A stretch of DNA of 64,000 bases from Nitratireductor arenosus (lineage in GTDB: Bacteria > Pseudomonadota > Alphaproteobacteria > Rhizobiales > Rhizobiaceae): NCBI RefSeq assembly GCF_009742725.1, contig NZ_WPHG01000002.1, positions 124,001 through 188,000 on the forward strand. The letters are read 5' to 3'. Positions within the stretch are counted from its first letter, which is position 1, and the number at the start of each line of letters is the position of its first letter. Below, piece by piece: positions 42,697-54,748 of the stretch. The translations under genes were made by a program, and so were the position numbers. The notes under the pieces are model-generated. The model was not told the DNA's origin. It ran no database searches and saw only the letters and a program-made list of their open reading frames with translations.

Positions 42697-44132
42697 GCGA
42701 ATTGTGGACCACGGAGGCGATGATCGCGGCCATCGAGGGCCGGCCGCTCGGACAGTTGCCCAAGGCGGTTTCGGGCATATCGATCGACACGCGCACGCTG
42801 AACCGCGGCGAAGCCTTTTTCGCCATCAAGGGCGAGACGTTCGACGGCCATGATTTCGCGACCGCGGCGATGGTCGCCGGCGCATCGCTGCTGGTGGTCG
42901 CGGAAGGCCGCCTGCCGGGACTCGGTCGCCTGACCTGTCCGATGATCGTGGTCAAGGACGTGCTGGTGGCGCTGGAGCGGCTGGCCGAAGCCAGCCGCCG
43001 GCGCTCGAAGGCCAAGATCATCGCCGTGACCGGTTCGGCCGGCAAGACGACGACCAAGGAAGCGCTCCGGCACGCACTATCCGGCTCGGGCACGGTGCAC
43101 GCGGCGGAGCGCTCCTTCAACAATCATTGGGGCGTGCCGCTGACCCTGGCGCGCATGCCCGAGGACACGGATTTCGGCGTGTTCGAGATCGGTATGAACC
43201 ATGCCGGCGAAATCCGCCCGCTGGTCAAGCTGGTGCGCCCGCATGTCGCGATCGTGACCATCGTCGCGGCCGCGCATCTCGGCCATTTCCATTCGCTCGA
43301 CGACATCGCCCGCGCCAAGGCCGAGATTTTCGAGGGGCTGGAGCCGGACGGTCACGCGCTGATCAACCGCGACGACGCGCGCTGGCGTATCCTGCAAAAG
43401 GCCGCCAAGGATGCCGGCGTCAAGCACATACACGGGTTCGGCGAACATGCGCGCGCGACCTACAAGCTCGCCCAGTGCGCCCTGAAACCCGATCATTCGA
43501 TCATCACGGCGCGGGTCGGCGGCGCGGAAATCGTGGCACGGATCGGCGCGCCGGGCCGGCACATGGTGCAAAACGCACTCGCGGTACTGGGGGCGGTGCA
43601 TCTGGCCGGCGCAGACGTTGCCAAGGCGGCCGGCGCGCTCGGCACCTTCCGGGCCGAGAAGGGCCGGGGTGCGCGCCACGTGCTTGCCCACCCGGACGGT
43701 CCGATCACGCTGATCGACGAAAGCTACAACGCCAATCCGGCCTCGATGCGGGCGGCGATCGCGCTGCTCGCGGGTGCCGAAACCGGTCGGAACGGACGCC
43801 GCATCGCCGTCCTGGGCGACATGCTTGAACTCGGCGGCCATTCGGCCAAGCTGCATGCCGGGCTCGCCGAGGCGATCATCGAAGCCAGGCTCGACCGGGT
43901 CTATCTCGCCGGCGAGGCGATGGCGGCCCTGCGCGACGCGCTTGCGCGGGAAGTCGCGGTCGAATATCGCGAAAAGCGCGAGGACCTTCAGCCGGTGCTG
44001 GTCGCCGAAGTCAGGGGCGGCGACGCGGTGATGGTCAAATCGTCGCTCCGGCTCGGCTTCGCCAAGCTGGTCGACGCGCTTTTGGAACAACATCCCGCGC
44101 AAAAGAATGCCGCGGCGGCGGACGAGGGATGA
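42693..44132 (+). CDS. murF: UDP-MurNAc-tripeptide:D-alanyl-D-alanine ligase
   Basis: A 479-residue Mur ligase with [19 protein letters not shown], the P-loop [50 protein letters not shown] and [17 protein letters not shown]. It completes the UDP-MurNAc-pentapeptide by adding D-Ala-D-Ala, which is made by Ddl further along the operon. The start overlaps the murE stop by 4 bases. Confidence 0.97.
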   Translation: MSELWTTEAMIAAIEGRPLGQLPKAVSGISIDTRTLNRGEAFFAIKGETFDGHDFATAAMVAGASLLVVAEGRLPGLGRLTCPMIVVKDVLVALERLAEASRRRSKAKIIAVTGSAGKTTTKEALRHALSGSGTVHAAERSFNNHWGVPLTLARMPEDTDFGVFEIGMNHAGEIRPLVKLVRPHVAIVTIVAAAHLGHFHSLDDIARAKAEIFEGLEPDGHALINRDDARWRILQKAAKDAGVKHIHGFGEHARATYKLAQCALKPDHSIITARVGGAEIVARIGAPGRHMVQNALAVLGAVHLAGADVAKAAGALGTFRAEKGRGARHVLAHPDGPITLIDESYNANPASMRAAIALLAGAETGRNGRRIAVLGDMLELGGHSAKLHAGLAEAIIEARLDRVYLAGEAMAALRDALAREVAVEYREKREDLQPVLVAEVRGGDAVMVKSSLRLGFAKLVDALLEQHPAQKNAAAADEG

Positions 44133-44151
44133 AGAGGGGGGATTCCAGCAC

Positions 44152-45234
44152 ATGCTCACCTTGCTGGTAAGTGCGGCCGACCAGTTCTCGGTCTTCAACG
44201 TCTTTCGCTACATCACCTTCCGAACGGGAGGCGCGCTGATCACCTCGGCGTTGATCGTGTTCATGTTCGGGCCGGTGATCATCAACTCGCTGCGCGTGCG
44301 CCAGGGCCGCGGCCAGCCCATCCGCGCCGACGGACCGCAGACGCATTTCAAGAAGGCGGGCACGCCGACCATGGGCGGCCTGATGATCATGACCGGGATC
44401 ATCTGCTCCTCGCTGTTGTGGGCGAACCTTTCGAGCGTCTATGTGTGGACCGTGCTCCTGGTCACGCTCCTGTTCGGCGCGATCGGCTTTTACGACGACT
44501 ACATGAAGGTGACGAAACAGTCGCATCTCGGCATATCGGGCAAATTGCGGCTCCTGGCGGAGTTTTTGATCGCCGGCATCGCGGCATGGATCATCATGCG
44601 CAACGGCCAGGAACCGTTCTCCACCTCGCTCACGTTTCCGTTTTTCAAGGACCTGATCATCAATCTGGGCATCTTCTTCGTGCCGTTCGCCGCCTTCGTC
44701 ATCGTCGGGGCCGGCAACGCGGTCAACCTGACCGACGGGCTCGACGGGCTCGCCATCGTGCCGGTGATGATCGCGGCCTCGTCCTTCGGCGTCATCGCCT
44801 ACCTGTCCGGCAACGCGGTTTTCGCCGATTATCTGCAGATCCATTTCGTGCCGGGCACCGGCGAGTTGGCCGTGGTGCTCGGAGCCGTCATCGGCGCCGG
44901 GCTCGGCTTTCTGTGGTTCAACGCCCCGCCGGCCGCCATCTTCATGGGCGATACCGGCTCGCTGGCGCTGGGCGGCCTGATCGGCACGATCGCGATCGCC
45001 ACCAAGCACGAGATCGTGCTGGCGATCATCGGCGGGCTGTTCGTGATGGAGGCGCTGTCGGTGATCATCCAGGTGGCGGTGTTCAAGATGACGGGCAAGC
45101 GCGTCTTCCTGATGGCGCCGATCCACCATCATTTCGAAAAGATGGGCTGGACCGAAAGCCAGATCGTGATCCGCTTCTGGATCATCGCGGTCATTCTGGC
45201 GCTGATCGGCCTGTCGACGCTGAAGCTGAGATAG
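44152..45234 (+). CDS. mraY: Phospho-N-acetylmuramoyl-pentapeptide transferase
   Basis: A 360-residue integral membrane enzyme with about ten helices. Signature stretches are [14 protein letters not shown], the catalytic Asp pair [49 protein letters not shown] and [12 protein letters not shown]. It transfers phospho-MurNAc-pentapeptide to undecaprenyl phosphate, making lipid I. The ATG at 44152 is 19 bases after murF, with GAGGGGG upstream. Confidence 0.97.
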   Translation: MLTLLVSAADQFSVFNVFRYITFRTGGALITSALIVFMFGPVIINSLRVRQGRGQPIRADGPQTHFKKAGTPTMGGLMIMTGIICSSLLWANLSSVYVWTVLLVTLLFGAIGFYDDYMKVTKQSHLGISGKLRLLAEFLIAGIAAWIIMRNGQEPFSTSLTFPFFKDLIINLGIFFVPFAAFVIVGAGNAVNLTDGLDGLAIVPVMIAASSFGVIAYLSGNAVFADYLQIHFVPGTGELAVVLGAVIGAGLGFLWFNAPPAAIFMGDTGSLALGGLIGTIAIATKHEIVLAIIGGLFVMEALSVIIQVAVFKMTGKRVFLMAPIHHHFEKMGWTESQIVIRFWIIAVILALIGLSTLKLR

Positions 45235-45236
45235 AG

Positions 45237-46637
45237 ATGATCCCGGCGCGCAGCTTCAACGGCAAGACCGTCGCCCTGTTCGGGCTCGGCGGGTCGGGCA
45301 TCGCCACGGCGACGGCACTCGTCGCCGGCGGGGCGCGGGTGATCGCCTGGGACGACAATCCCGAAAGTGTGGCGCGGGCCGGTCGCGAGGGCATCGCCAC
45401 GCAAAACCTGCGCGAGATCGACTGGAGCGGCGTTGCCTCGCTGCTTCTGTCGCCGGGCGTGCCCCTGACCCATCCCAAGCCGCACTGGAGCGTGGAGCTG
45501 GCGCGCGCGGCCGAGGCCGAGATCATCGGCGATGTCGAACTGTTTTCGCGCGAGCGCGCCGCACGCGCGCCCGACGCGCCGTTCATCGCCGTCACCGGCA
45601 CTAACGGCAAGTCGACCACCACGGCGCTGATCGGCCATATCCTGACCCATAGCGGCCATGACGCGCAGATCGGCGGCAATATCGGCCGCGCGGTGATGAC
45701 GCTCGACCCACCGGACGCCGGTCGGTCCTATGTCGTGGAATGTTCGTCCTACCAGATCGACCTGGCGCCCTCGATCCGGCCGACGGCCGGCATCCTGCTC
45801 AACCTGTCGCCCGACCATCTCGACCGCCACGGCACGATGCAGCATTATGCCGCGATCAAGGAGCGGCTGGTCGCCGGCAGCGATCTGGCGATCGTCGGCG
45901 TCGACGATGTGTGGGGCGCGCAGATCGCCGACCGTCTCGAACAGACCGGCGCCGAACTGGTTCGCATCTCCAAGCGGCTGGCGCTCGCCAACGGGCTGTT
46001 CGCCGAGGGCACGGACTTGAAGCAGGCGCGCGAGGGCAAGGTGCGCCGGCTCGCCTCGCTGGCCGGAATCGGCGCGCTGCGCGGCCAGCACAACGCCCAG
46101 AACGCGCTTGCCGCGATCGCCGCCTGCCGCAAGATCGGCGTGGGGGTCGAGGACATCCAGGCGGGGCTTGCGAGCTTCCCGGGCCTCGTCCACCGCATGG
46201 AGCAGGTGGCGCGGCGCGGGCATGTGCTGTTCGTCAACGATTCCAAGGCCACCAATGCCGATGCCGCCGCGCCGGCGCTGTCGAGCTATCCGCGCATCTA
46301 CTGGATCGCCGGCGGGCTTGCCAAGGAGGGCGGCATCGAGCCGCTGCGCGGCCTGTTTCCGCGTATCGCCAAGGCCTATCTGATCGGCGAGGCGGCGCCG
46401 GCCTTTTCGGCGACGCTGGGCGACGTCGTGCCCTACGAGATTGCCGGCACGCTCGACGCAGCGGTCGCGCACGCGGCCGCCGACGCGCAGAACGACCCGG
46501 CGGGCGAGGCGGTGGTTTTGTTATCCCCGGCTTGCGCAAGCTTCGACCAGTATAGGAATTTCGAGGTGCGCGGCGACGCCTTCAAGGCGTCGGTATGCGC
46601 GCTTGCCAATATCGAACCGATCGGAGGGACAAGCTGA
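45237..46637 (+). CDS. murD: UDP-MurNAc-L-Ala:D-glutamate ligase
   Basis: A 466-residue cytoplasmic Mur ligase. The N-terminal Rossmann segment is [22 protein letters not shown], the P-loop [16 protein letters not shown], and further blocks are [30 protein letters not shown] and [19 protein letters not shown]. It adds D-Glu as the second stem residue. It starts two bases after the mraY stop, and its stop overlaps the ftsW ATG by one base (TGATG). Confidence 0.97.
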   Translation: MIPARSFNGKTVALFGLGGSGIATATALVAGGARVIAWDDNPESVARAGREGIATQNLREIDWSGVASLLLSPGVPLTHPKPHWSVELARAAEAEIIGDVELFSRERAARAPDAPFIAVTGTNGKSTTTALIGHILTHSGHDAQIGGNIGRAVMTLDPPDAGRSYVVECSSYQIDLAPSIRPTAGILLNLSPDHLDRHGTMQHYAAIKERLVAGSDLAIVGVDDVWGAQIADRLEQTGAELVRISKRLALANGLFAEGTDLKQAREGKVRRLASLAGIGALRGQHNAQNALAAIAACRKIGVGVEDIQAGLASFPGLVHRMEQVARRGHVLFVNDSKATNADAAAPALSSYPRIYWIAGGLAKEGGIEPLRGLFPRIAKAYLIGEAAPAFSATLGDVVPYEIAGTLDAAVAHAAADAQNDPAGEAVVLLSPACASFDQYRNFEVRGDAFKASVCALANIEPIGGTS

Positions 46638-47791
46638 TGGTCAGTCGTGTCGACAAGGGGCCGGTCGCCAATTGGTGGTGGACGGTCGACCGCTGGTTCC
46701 TGGCTGCGTTTTTGAGCCTGATGGTGCTCGGCATTGTGTTGTCCTTCGCCGCCAGCCCGGCTGTGGCCGAGCGCATCGGCCTGTCGGAATTCCATTTCGT
46801 CGAACGCCAGATCGTCTTCATGCTGCCGGCGGTCGGCGCCATGCTCGGGGTCTCGTTCCTGTCGCCGCGCAACATCCGCAGGCTGGCGCTCGTCATGCTG
46901 GCCGGGTCGCTGGTCGCGATGGTGCTGGTGCTTTTCGTCGGGGTCGAGGTCAAGGGCGCGCGGCGCTGGATCTCGTTGCTGGGCGTCTCCATCCAGCCAT
47001 CGGAATTCCTCAAGCCGGCCTTCGTCGTGATCTGCGCGTGGCTGTTTGCCGAACATGCGCGCCAGCCCGACATTCCCGGCAATCTGTTCGCCATCATCCT
47101 TCTGGGCCTGGCGCTGGCCTTGCTGGTCGCCCAGCCCGATCTCGGCCAGACCATGCTGGTGCTGGGCACCTGGGGGGCGATGTTCTTCCTGGCCGGCATG
47201 CCGTGGCTGTGGATCGCCGTGCTCGGCGGGCTCGGCGCGGCCGGCGCGGTCGCCGCCTATTCGATCTTTCCGCACGTCGCCGACCGTATCGACCGTTTCA
47301 TGACCGGCGAGGGCGATACGTTTCAGGTCGATACCGGGCGCGAGGCGATCATCCGCGGGGGCTGGTGGGGCGAGGGTCCGGGCGAGGGCACCGTCAAGCG
47401 CATCCTGCCCGACAGTCATACCGATTTCATCTTTGCCGTGGCGGCGGAGGAATTCGGCATCGTGCTCTGCTTCATCATCGTCGGCCTGTTCGCCTTCGTC
47501 GTGCTGCGCGGCCTGCGCTCGGCGTTGCGCGAGGAGGACGATTTCGTCCGCTACGCCGTCTGCGGGCTGGTCGTGCTTTTGGGCTTTCAGTCGGTCATCA
47601 ACATTTCCGTCAATCTCCAGCTGATGCCGGCCAAGGGCATGACCTTGCCGTTCATCTCCTATGGCGGTTCGTCGCTGATCGCCATGGCGATCTCCATGGG
47701 TATGGTGCTGGCGCTGACGCGACGTCGTCCGGAACGGCGCAAGACGTCCGATTTCCCGTTTGCGCCCGGCAGCGCCTTCGCGGCTAAGTGA
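46637..47791 (+). CDS. ftsW: Septal peptidoglycan glycosyltransferase FtsW (SEDS family)
   Basis: A 384-residue SEDS protein with ten predicted helices. Family blocks: [55 protein letters not shown], the large periplasmic loop with [34 protein letters not shown], and [21 protein letters not shown]. It polymerises lipid II at the septum with FtsI. GGAGG lies ten bases before the ATG, within the murD end. Confidence 0.97.
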   Translation: MVSRVDKGPVANWWWTVDRWFLAAFLSLMVLGIVLSFAASPAVAERIGLSEFHFVERQIVFMLPAVGAMLGVSFLSPRNIRRLALVMLAGSLVAMVLVLFVGVEVKGARRWISLLGVSIQPSEFLKPAFVVICAWLFAEHARQPDIPGNLFAIILLGLALALLVAQPDLGQTMLVLGTWGAMFFLAGMPWLWIAVLGGLGAAGAVAAYSIFPHVADRIDRFMTGEGDTFQVDTGREAIIRGGWWGEGPGEGTVKRILPDSHTDFIFAVAAEEFGIVLCFIIVGLFAFVVLRGLRSALREEDDFVRYAVCGLVVLLGFQSVINISVNLQLMPAKGMTLPFISYGGSSLIAMAISMGMVLALTRRRPERRKTSDFPFAPGSAFAAK

Positions 47792-47792
47792 C

Positions 47793-48917
47793 ATGAGCCG
47801 GGGAACCATCTTGCTCTCGGCCGGGGGCACCGGCGGACACCTGTTTCCGGCCGAGGCGCTGGCGCACGCGCTCAAGGCGCGGGGCTGGAGCGTGCATCTG
47901 GCCAGCGACGATCGCGCCGCCCGTTATGCCGGCTCGTTTCCAGCCGACGGCCATCACATGGTTACCTCGGCCACGATCGGCTCGCGCAATCCGGTCGCGG
48001 TCGCGCGCGCTTTCTGGGCGCTGTGGCGCGGCTATCGCGAGGCTTCGGTCGTGCTGCAGCGGCTGAAGCCGAAAGCGGTGGTCGGCTTCGGCGGCTATCC
48101 GACCCTGCCGCCGGTCTTCGCGGCGACCCGGCGCGGCATCCCCACCCTGATCCACGAACAGAACGCGGTGATGGGGCGGGCCAACCGGGCGCTGTCGGCC
48201 CGTGTCACCGCCATCGCCGGCGGATTTTTGAAGGCCGAAGGCGCGCTTGCCGAGCGGATCGTGGAGACCGGCAATCCCGTACGTCCGGCCGTGATCGAGG
48301 CCGCCGCCACGGCCTATCGGCCGCCGGCGCCCGACGCGCCGTTCGAGCTTCTGGTGTTTGGCGGCAGCCAGGGCGCGCAGTTTTTCTCGCAAGTCGTACC
48401 GCCGGCCATCGCGGCTTTGCCGGAGGCGGCGCGCCGGCGCCTGCGCGTTACCCAGCAGGCCCGCCCCGAGGACGAGGCGGCCGTGCGCGCGGCCTATGGC
48501 GCGATCGGCGTCGCGGCCGAGATATCGCCGTTCTTCACCGACATGGCCGCGCGGATCGCGCACGCGCATCTGGTGATCGCGCGGGCCGGCGCGTCGACAG
48601 TGTCGGAAATCGCGGCGATCGGGCGGCCGGCGCTGCTGGTGCCCTATCCGCACGCGCTCGATCACGATCAGGCGGCCAACGCCGCCGCCCTTGAAGCGGC
48701 CGGCGGGGCCGAGGTGCACGCACAGGCGACACTGTCGGCGGAGAAGCTGCGCGATCTGCTCGAAGGCTTGATGCGCGATCCTGCCCGGCTGGACACCATC
48801 GCCGCGGCCGCCAGAACGGCCGGCAAGCCGGACGCGACCCGGTTGCTCGCCGACTTGACGGACGTTATTGCGTCGGGTCTGTCGGTTGACGCATTCAAGC
48901 AAGGAGTCCGAGCATGA
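47793..48917 (+). CDS. murG: Undecaprenyldiphospho-muramoylpentapeptide GlcNAc transferase
   Basis: A 374-residue GT28 enzyme with [22 protein letters not shown] (first glycine loop), [44 protein letters not shown] and [32 protein letters not shown]. It adds GlcNAc to lipid I to give lipid II on the inner face of the membrane. It begins one base after the ftsW stop and overlaps murC. Confidence 0.97.
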   Translation: MSRGTILLSAGGTGGHLFPAEALAHALKARGWSVHLASDDRAARYAGSFPADGHHMVTSATIGSRNPVAVARAFWALWRGYREASVVLQRLKPKAVVGFGGYPTLPPVFAATRRGIPTLIHEQNAVMGRANRALSARVTAIAGGFLKAEGALAERIVETGNPVRPAVIEAAATAYRPPAPDAPFELLVFGGSQGAQFFSQVVPPAIAALPEAARRRLRVTQQARPEDEAAVRAAYGAIGVAAEISPFFTDMAARIAHAHLVIARAGASTVSEIAAIGRPALLVPYPHALDHDQAANAAALEAAGGAEVHAQATLSAEKLRDLLEGLMRDPARLDTIAAAARTAGKPDATRLLADLTDVIASGLSVDAFKQGVRA

Positions 48918-50320
48918 AGATGCCCGAGACGATCGGTCTGGTTCATTTCGTCGGCATCGGCGGTATCGGCATGAGCGGCATCGCCGAAGCGCTCGACAAT
49001 CTCGGCTACGAGGTGCAGGGCTCCGACCAGGCCGACAACGCCAATGTGCAGCGGCTGCGAGACAAGGGAATCCGCGTCTTCATCGGCCATGACGCCGCCA
49101 ATCTCGGCGAGGCCGAGGTGGTGGTCGTGTCAACCGCGATCAAGAAGGACAATCCGGAACTCGCCGCCGCGCGAGAGCGGCTCCTGCCGGTGGTCCGGCG
49201 CGCCGAGATGCTGGCCGAACTGATGCGCTTTCGTCAGGCCGTGGCGATCGGCGGCACGCACGGCAAGACCACGACCACGTCGATGGTAGCCACGCTGCTC
49301 GACGCCGGCGGGCTCGATCCGACGGTGATCAATGGCGGCATCATCAACGCCTACGGCACCAATGCGCGCATGGGCGAGGGCGATTGGATGGTGGTCGAGG
49401 CCGACGAGAGCGACGGCACCTTCCTCAAGCTGCCGGCCGAGATCGCGGTGGTGACCAATATCGATCCCGAACATCTCGATCATTACGGCAGTTTCGACGG
49501 TGTGCGCGAGGCGTTCCGCCAATTCGTCGAAAACGTGCCCTTCTACGGTTTCGGCGTGATGTGCATCGACCATCCCGAGGTGCAGGCGCTGGTCTCGCGC
49601 ATCGAGGACCGGCGCGTCATCACCTATGGCGGTAATCCGCAGGCCGCGGTCCGGTTCGAAAATGTCAGTACGGAGGGAACCCATTCCCTGTTCGACATCG
49701 TCGTACGCGACCGCAAGACCGGTCAGGTGAACGACATTCGCGGCCTGCGCCTGCCAATGCCCGGCCGCCATAACGTTGCCAATGCGACCGCGGCGATCGC
49801 GGTCGCGCACGAGCTCGGCATTTCGGCCGACGATATCCGCAAGGGGTTGTTGTCCTTCGGCGGTGTCAAACGGCGCTTCACCCCGACCGGCATCTGGAAC
49901 GGCGTCCAGGTCTTTGACGATTACGGCCATCACCCGGTCGAGATCTCGGCGGTTCTGGATGCCGCGCGCGAGACCTGCAAGGGCCGCGTCATCGCGGTCG
50001 CCCAGCCGCACCGTTTCACCCGGCTGCGCGATCTGTTCGACGATTTCGCCTCCTGCTTCAACGACGCCGACACGGTTCTGATGGCGCCGGTCTATCCGGC
50101 CGGCGAGGACCCGATCGAAGGCGTGTCGGCCGAAACGCTGGTGGCGCGCATGCGCGCCGGCGGACATCGCGACGCGCGCGCGATTGCCGGACCGCAGGCG
50201 ATCGCGCCGATCGTGCGCGGGCTTGCTCGCGACGGCGACTACGTGATCTTTCTGGGCGCCGGCAACATCACCCAATGGGCCTATCAATTGCCCGAAGAAC
50301 TGGCCGGGGCCGCCGCATGA
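48914..50320 (+). CDS. murC: UDP-N-acetylmuramate:L-alanine ligase
   Basis: A 468-residue Mur ligase. Blocks: [31 protein letters not shown], the P-loop [42 protein letters not shown], the [17 protein letters not shown] block and [15 protein letters not shown]. It adds the first stem residue, L-alanine. The start overlaps the murG stop (ATGA), and the stop overlaps the murB start. Confidence 0.97.
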   Translation: MKMPETIGLVHFVGIGGIGMSGIAEALDNLGYEVQGSDQADNANVQRLRDKGIRVFIGHDAANLGEAEVVVVSTAIKKDNPELAAARERLLPVVRRAEMLAELMRFRQAVAIGGTHGKTTTTSMVATLLDAGGLDPTVINGGIINAYGTNARMGEGDWMVVEADESDGTFLKLPAEIAVVTNIDPEHLDHYGSFDGVREAFRQFVENVPFYGFGVMCIDHPEVQALVSRIEDRRVITYGGNPQAAVRFENVSTEGTHSLFDIVVRDRKTGQVNDIRGLRLPMPGRHNVANATAAIAVAHELGISADDIRKGLLSFGGVKRRFTPTGIWNGVQVFDDYGHHPVEISAVLDAARETCKGRVIAVAQPHRFTRLRDLFDDFASCFNDADTVLMAPVYPAGEDPIEGVSAETLVARMRAGGHRDARAIAGPQAIAPIVRGLARDGDYVIFLGAGNITQWAYQLPEELAGAAA

Positions 50321-51279
50321 ACGGCGGCGCGCTTCTGGAGGGCATGGGCGACCGGCTCTCGACGCTGCGCGGACGCGTCACGCCCGACGCGGCGATGGAC
50401 AAGATCACCTGGTTTCGCGCCGGCGGAACCGCGGACGCCCTGTTCCAGCCCGCCGACGAGGAGGATCTGGCCGCGTTTCTGAAGGTGGTGCCGCACGATA
50501 TCCCGGTCACCGTCGTCGGCATCGGTTCGAACCTTCTGGTGCGCGAGGGCGGCATCCGCGGTTTCGTCGTCAGGCTGTCGGCCAAGGGGTTCGGCGAGGT
50601 GCAGGCGATCGGCGACAACCGCATTCGCGCCGGCGCCGCGACGCCGGACAAACGCGTGGCGGCCACGGCCCTCGAGGCAGGTATCGGCGGCTTTCACTTC
50701 TATCACGGCATTCCCGGTGGGATCGGCGGGGCGCTGCGCATGAATGCCGGCGCCAATGGCGTGGAGACGCGCGAGCGCGTCGTCGAGGTGCGTGCGCTCG
50801 ACCGTGCCGGCGCGGTACACGTTCTGTCCAATGCCGATATGGGTTATGCTTACCGCCATTCCGCCGCGCCGAAGGATCTGATCTTCACCTCGGCCATATT
50901 TGCCGGCGAGCCGGCCGACAGGGACGCGATCAAGGCGGCGATGGACGCCGTCCAGCACCATCGCGAGACCGTGCAGCCGATCCGCGAAAAGACCGGCGGC
51001 TCGACCTTCAAGAACCCGGAAGGGTCGTCGGCCTGGAAGGAAATCGACAAGGCCGGCTGCCGCGGTCTGATGATCGGCGGCGCGCAGATGTCGCCCATGC
51101 ATTGCAATTTCATGATCAACACCGGCACCGCGACCGGCTACGATCTCGAACTTCTCGGAGAGACCGTGCGCGCCCGGGTGCTGGAAAACTCCGGGATCAG
51201 GCTGGCCTGGGAAATCCGGCGCATCGGCGCCTTCAAGCCCGGCCACGAGATCGACGAGTTCCTGGGGCAGATGTTGTAA
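50317..51279 (+). CDS. murB: UDP-N-acetylenolpyruvoylglucosamine reductase
   Basis: A 320-residue FAD enzyme. FAD-binding blocks: [43 protein letters not shown] and [22 protein letters not shown]. The substrate domain has [10 protein letters not shown], a serine in [10 protein letters not shown] (proton donor) and [22 protein letters not shown]. It reduces enolpyruvyl-UDP-GlcNAc to UDP-MurNAc, the substrate of MurC. The start overlaps the murC stop by 4 bases. Confidence 0.97.
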   Translation: MNGGALLEGMGDRLSTLRGRVTPDAAMDKITWFRAGGTADALFQPADEEDLAAFLKVVPHDIPVTVVGIGSNLLVREGGIRGFVVRLSAKGFGEVQAIGDNRIRAGAATPDKRVAATALEAGIGGFHFYHGIPGGIGGALRMNAGANGVETRERVVEVRALDRAGAVHVLSNADMGYAYRHSAAPKDLIFTSAIFAGEPADRDAIKAAMDAVQHHRETVQPIREKTGGSTFKNPEGSSAWKEIDKAGCRGLMIGGAQMSPMHCNFMINTGTATGYDLELLGETVRARVLENSGIRLAWEIRRIGAFKPGHEIDEFLGQML

Positions 51280-51530
51280 CCTGCCCGCCGATGCTGCGGA
51301 GCGGCGGCCAGGCCGCCGCCGAGCCGGGCGATCGGGCATTATCGTGCGGACGCCCCGACATTCCATACTTGCCAGCGGGCTAAAGCTCTGATTCTTTGGG
51401 GCCAAGCGTTTCCTGATTTGAGTCGTTTCACGCGTTCGCCGCGTTTTTGACCGGGGGGTCTTCCGCCGGCGGACTCGGACTCAAGCCCGGAATGCGCGGA
51501 GAGGCCCGCCGAAGCAGGGGAAGTCGGGGT

Positions 51531-52457
51531 ATGGCGAAAAAACATGTGGCCGTTCTCTTGGGAGGCTTTTCTTCCGAGCGGCCTGTTTCGCTGTCGTCGG
51601 GCAATGCCTGCGCCGACGCGCTCGAGGGCGAGGGGTACCGCGTCACGCGCGTCGATGTCGATCACGACCTCGGTCGTGTGCTGGCGGAATTGCGACCCGA
51701 TGCAGCCTTCAACGCCCTGCACGGGCCGTTCGGCGAGGACGGCAAGGTCCAGGGCATCCTCGAATATCTCGAAATTCCCTACACCCATTCCGGCGTGCTT
51801 GCCTCGGCGCTGGCGATGGACAAGGAAAAAGCCAAGCTGGTTGCCAGGGCGTCGGGCATTCCGGTCGCCGAATCGAAAATCCGCAACCGGTTCGAGATCG
51901 GATCCCGGCACCCGATGAAGCCGCCTTATGTGGTCAAGCCGGTCAACGAGGGCTCGAGCTTCGGCGTCGTCATCGTCAAGGCCGACCAGCCGCATCCGCC
52001 GCAGGTCATCCAGTCGCACGACTGGAAATACGGCGACACCGTCATGGTCGAGCGATTCGTGCACGGGCGCGAATTGACCTGCGCGGTGATGGGCGACGTG
52101 GCGCTCGGCGTCACCGAGATCGTGCCGGTGGGGCATTCCTTCTACGACTATGACGCAAAGTATGTCGCCGGCGGCTCAAAACACGAATGCCCCGCAAAAA
52201 TTTCACCGAATATTTACCAAAAAATACAGACACTCGCGCTCAAGGCTCACCAAGCCATCGGCTGCCGGGGCGTGACCCGGTCCGACTTCCGCTATGACGA
52301 CCGCCATTCGGAAAATGGCGAGCTGATCTGGCTCGAAGTCAACACACAGCCGGGCATGACGCCGACATCGCTCGTGCCGGAACTGGCCGCGCATGCCGGC
52401 CACGGTTTTGGCGAGCTCCTGCGTTGGATGGTGGAGGACGCCTCTTGTTTGCGTTGA
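51531..52457 (+). CDS. ddl: D-alanine--D-alanine ligase
   Basis: A 308-residue ATP-grasp enzyme. Motifs: [91 protein letters not shown], and [26 protein letters not shown]. It makes the D-Ala-D-Ala used by MurF. The 251-base gap after murB is the largest in the operon and may hold an extra promoter for ddl-ftsQAZ. A 34-base AT-rich patch (52197-52230) within the gene uses codons rare elsewhere in the operon. Confidence 0.97.
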   Translation: MAKKHVAVLLGGFSSERPVSLSSGNACADALEGEGYRVTRVDVDHDLGRVLAELRPDAAFNALHGPFGEDGKVQGILEYLEIPYTHSGVLASALAMDKEKAKLVARASGIPVAESKIRNRFEIGSRHPMKPPYVVKPVNEGSSFGVVIVKADQPHPPQVIQSHDWKYGDTVMVERFVHGRELTCAVMGDVALGVTEIVPVGHSFYDYDAKYVAGGSKHECPAKISPNIYQKIQTLALKAHQAIGCRGVTRSDFRYDDRHSENGELIWLEVNTQPGMTPTSLVPELAAHAGHGFGELLRWMVEDASCLR

Positions 52458-53374
52458 GACCGGCAAAAAACCGTAAAACGGGCGCTTCGCTCCCGTCGCG
52501 GACGTTTGCCGGCTTGTCGGAGGGCGTTTTGCCGCGACTGCTGCGCCGTCCGGCGCGGTTCCTGTCGCGCCTCGATGTCGACACGCTGGAGGTGCCGCGT
52601 CACGCCATGCTTGCCGCCACGCTCGGCGTGCTCGCGGCCACCGGCGCCTATGGCGCGGTGCTTGGCGGGCATATGCCGTCGATCGTCAAGGGAGTGACCG
52701 CGCGCAGCGGCTTCGCCATCGATGACGTTCGGATTTCCGGCCATCGCGAAACCTCCGAGATCGACATCCTTGGCCGGCTCGAGCTCGACGGGTGGACGTC
52801 GCTGGTCGGCTTCGATGCCGATACGGCGCGCGCGCGCATCACCGCGATGCCATGGGTGCATTCGGCCTCGGTCCGCAAGATCTATCCCGACGCGATCGAG
52901 ATCGAGATCGCCGAGAAGCAGCCGTTCGCGATCTGGCAGCGCGGCAGCGACCTGACCCTGATCGAGCGCGACGGGGCCGAGATCGCGCCCTACCGCAGCG
53001 ATCGCTACGCCATGCTGCCGCTGGTGGTGGGCGCCGGGGCGGCCGAGCGCGCGCAGGAAATTGTGCGCAAGCTCGCCCTCCACCCCGAGCTTGCCGGGCG
53101 CGTCAAAGGGTATGTGCGGGTGGCGGACCGGCGCTGGGATTTGCGGCTCGCCAACGGCGTTGCCGTCAAATTGCCCGAGAACGGCGAAGGCCGCGCGATC
53201 GCCGAACTGGCCGCGCTCGACCGGGCGCACGGGCTGTTGGCGCGCGATATCGCCGCCGTCGACATGCGGCTCGACGATCGCCTGGTGGTGAAGCTGACGC
53301 CTGAAGGGGTAGTGCGGCGCGACGCGGCCTTGAGCATGCGCGCCAAGGGCAAGCGCAAGGGGCGGTCGATATGA
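52445..53374 (+). CDS. ftsQ: Cell division protein FtsQ
   Basis: A 309-residue bitopic division protein: basic cytoplasmic N-terminus, a membrane span (about 60-80, [21 protein letters not shown]), a POTRA domain ([29 protein letters not shown]) and a beta domain ([28 protein letters not shown]). It links FtsL/FtsB to the divisome. The start is set at TTG 52445 (giving a [11 protein letters not shown]-terminus), with GGAGGA nine bases upstream inside ddl; a TTG at 52424 is a weaker choice. The gene overlaps the ddl end by 13 bases. Confidence 0.93.
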   Translation: MFALRPAKNRKTGASLPSRTFAGLSEGVLPRLLRRPARFLSRLDVDTLEVPRHAMLAATLGVLAATGAYGAVLGGHMPSIVKGVTARSGFAIDDVRISGHRETSEIDILGRLELDGWTSLVGFDADTARARITAMPWVHSASVRKIYPDAIEIEIAEKQPFAIWQRGSDLTLIERDGAEIAPYRSDRYAMLPLVVGAGAAERAQEIVRKLALHPELAGRVKGYVRVADRRWDLRLANGVAVKLPENGEGRAIAELAALDRAHGLLARDIAAVDMRLDDRLVVKLTPEGVVRRDAALSMRAKGKRKGRSI

Positions 53375-54681
53375 GCTGGATCACCACCCCCCGCGATACC
53401 GCCGCCCGGCGCTCGGGCGTTGTGACCGTGCTCGATGTCGGATCGAGCAAGATCTGCTGCATCATCGGCAAGCTGCGCCCGGCCGAAAACGGGCAGCTTT
53501 TGAAGGGGCGCACGCATCAGGTTCGTATCGTCGGCATCGGCCACCAGAAATCGCAGGGCGTGAAGTCCGGCATGGTCGTCGATCTCGATCGTGCCGAACA
53601 CGCGATCCGGCTGGCGGTCGACGCGGCCGAGCGCATGGCTGGCGTGACCGTCGATTCGCTGATCGTCAATTTGTCGGCCGGCCGGCTGAAAAGCGAGGTC
53701 TCGACCGCTACGGTCAATCTCGGCGGGCACGCCGTGGAGGCCTCCGACATCAAGAAGGTGCTCGCCGCCGGCGCCAAGCAGGCGCTGGAGGCCGAGCGCG
53801 AATTGTTGCATTCGCTGGCCGTCGGGTTTGCGCTCGATGCCGAGCGCGGCATCCGCGATCCGCGCGGCATGGTCGGCGAAACGCTGGGCGTCGACATGCA
53901 TGTGCTGACCGCGGACGCGGCGCCGATCCGCAATCTCGAATTGTGCATCAACCGGGCGCATTTGTCGGTCGAACGCATGGTGGCCACGCCCTATGCGAGC
54001 GGCTTGGCGGCGCTTGTCGATGACGAGGCGGAGCTCGGCGCGGCCTGCATCGACATGGGCGGCGGCACGACGACGCTGTCAGTGTTCGCGGACGGGAAAT
54101 TCGTTCACGCCGAATCGATCCCGGTCGGCGGCAACCACGTCACGCTCGACCTGGCGCGCGGCCTGTCGACCAGTGTCGAGGTCGCCGAGCGTTTTAAGGT
54201 CATGCACGGCTCGGCCTTGCCGAGCACCGCCGACGAGCGCGACATCGTCAACGTTCCCTCCGTCGGCAGCGGCGAAGGCGACGAGCCGCTGCAGGTGCCG
54301 CGCGCGGTGATGACGCGCATCATCCGGGCGCGGGTGGAGGAGACGCTGGAACTGGTGCGCGAGAGGCTGGGCCGGTCCGGCTATGGCAGCACGATCGGCA
54401 AGCGCGTGGTGCTGACCGGCGGCGCAAGCCAACTCGTCGGCCTGCCAGAGGCGGCGCGGCGCATTCTGGGCCGCAGCGTGCGCATCGGTCGGCCGCTCGG
54501 CGTGGCCGGCCTTCCCGAAGCAGCCAAGGGGCCGGCTTTCGCGGCTGCAGCCGGCCTGATGATCTACCCCCAGGTCGCTTCATTCGAAAACAGCCGGGTA
54601 TCGAAATTCATGGGCATGCGCGCGACCGGAACGGGCGGGCGGTTCCTGCGTATGGGTCAATGGTTGAGAGACAGTTTCTAA
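53371..54681 (+). CDS. ftsA: Cell division protein FtsA
   Basis: A 436-residue actin-fold ATPase. Phosphate-1 loop [18 protein letters not shown], the 1C-type insertion around [28 protein letters not shown], phosphate-2 [19 protein letters not shown], the adenosine loop [28 protein letters not shown] and a C-terminal amphipathic tail ending [13 protein letters not shown] that anchors to the membrane. It tethers FtsZ. The start overlaps the ftsQ stop (ATGA). Confidence 0.97.
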   Translation: MSWITTPRDTAARRSGVVTVLDVGSSKICCIIGKLRPAENGQLLKGRTHQVRIVGIGHQKSQGVKSGMVVDLDRAEHAIRLAVDAAERMAGVTVDSLIVNLSAGRLKSEVSTATVNLGGHAVEASDIKKVLAAGAKQALEAERELLHSLAVGFALDAERGIRDPRGMVGETLGVDMHVLTADAAPIRNLELCINRAHLSVERMVATPYASGLAALVDDEAELGAACIDMGGGTTTLSVFADGKFVHAESIPVGGNHVTLDLARGLSTSVEVAERFKVMHGSALPSTADERDIVNVPSVGSGEGDEPLQVPRAVMTRIIRARVEETLELVRERLGRSGYGSTIGKRVVLTGGASQLVGLPEAARRILGRSVRIGRPLGVAGLPEAAKGPAFAAAAGLMIYPQVASFENSRVSKFMGMRATGTGGRFLRMGQWLRDSF

Positions 54682-54748
54682 CGTTGAGGGTCACACCTCC
54701 TGGCGGCCGCGGCGGCGATGCGGCGAGAAAGGCGAAAAGGACGACGAC

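Noticed and set aside
51296-51320. GC-rich inverted repeat (GCGGCGGCC/GGCCGCCGC) after murB as an operon-splitting terminator
   Set aside because: There is no T-run on either side, and the loop would be too small. The gap may still hold a promoter, but nothing decisive is visible.
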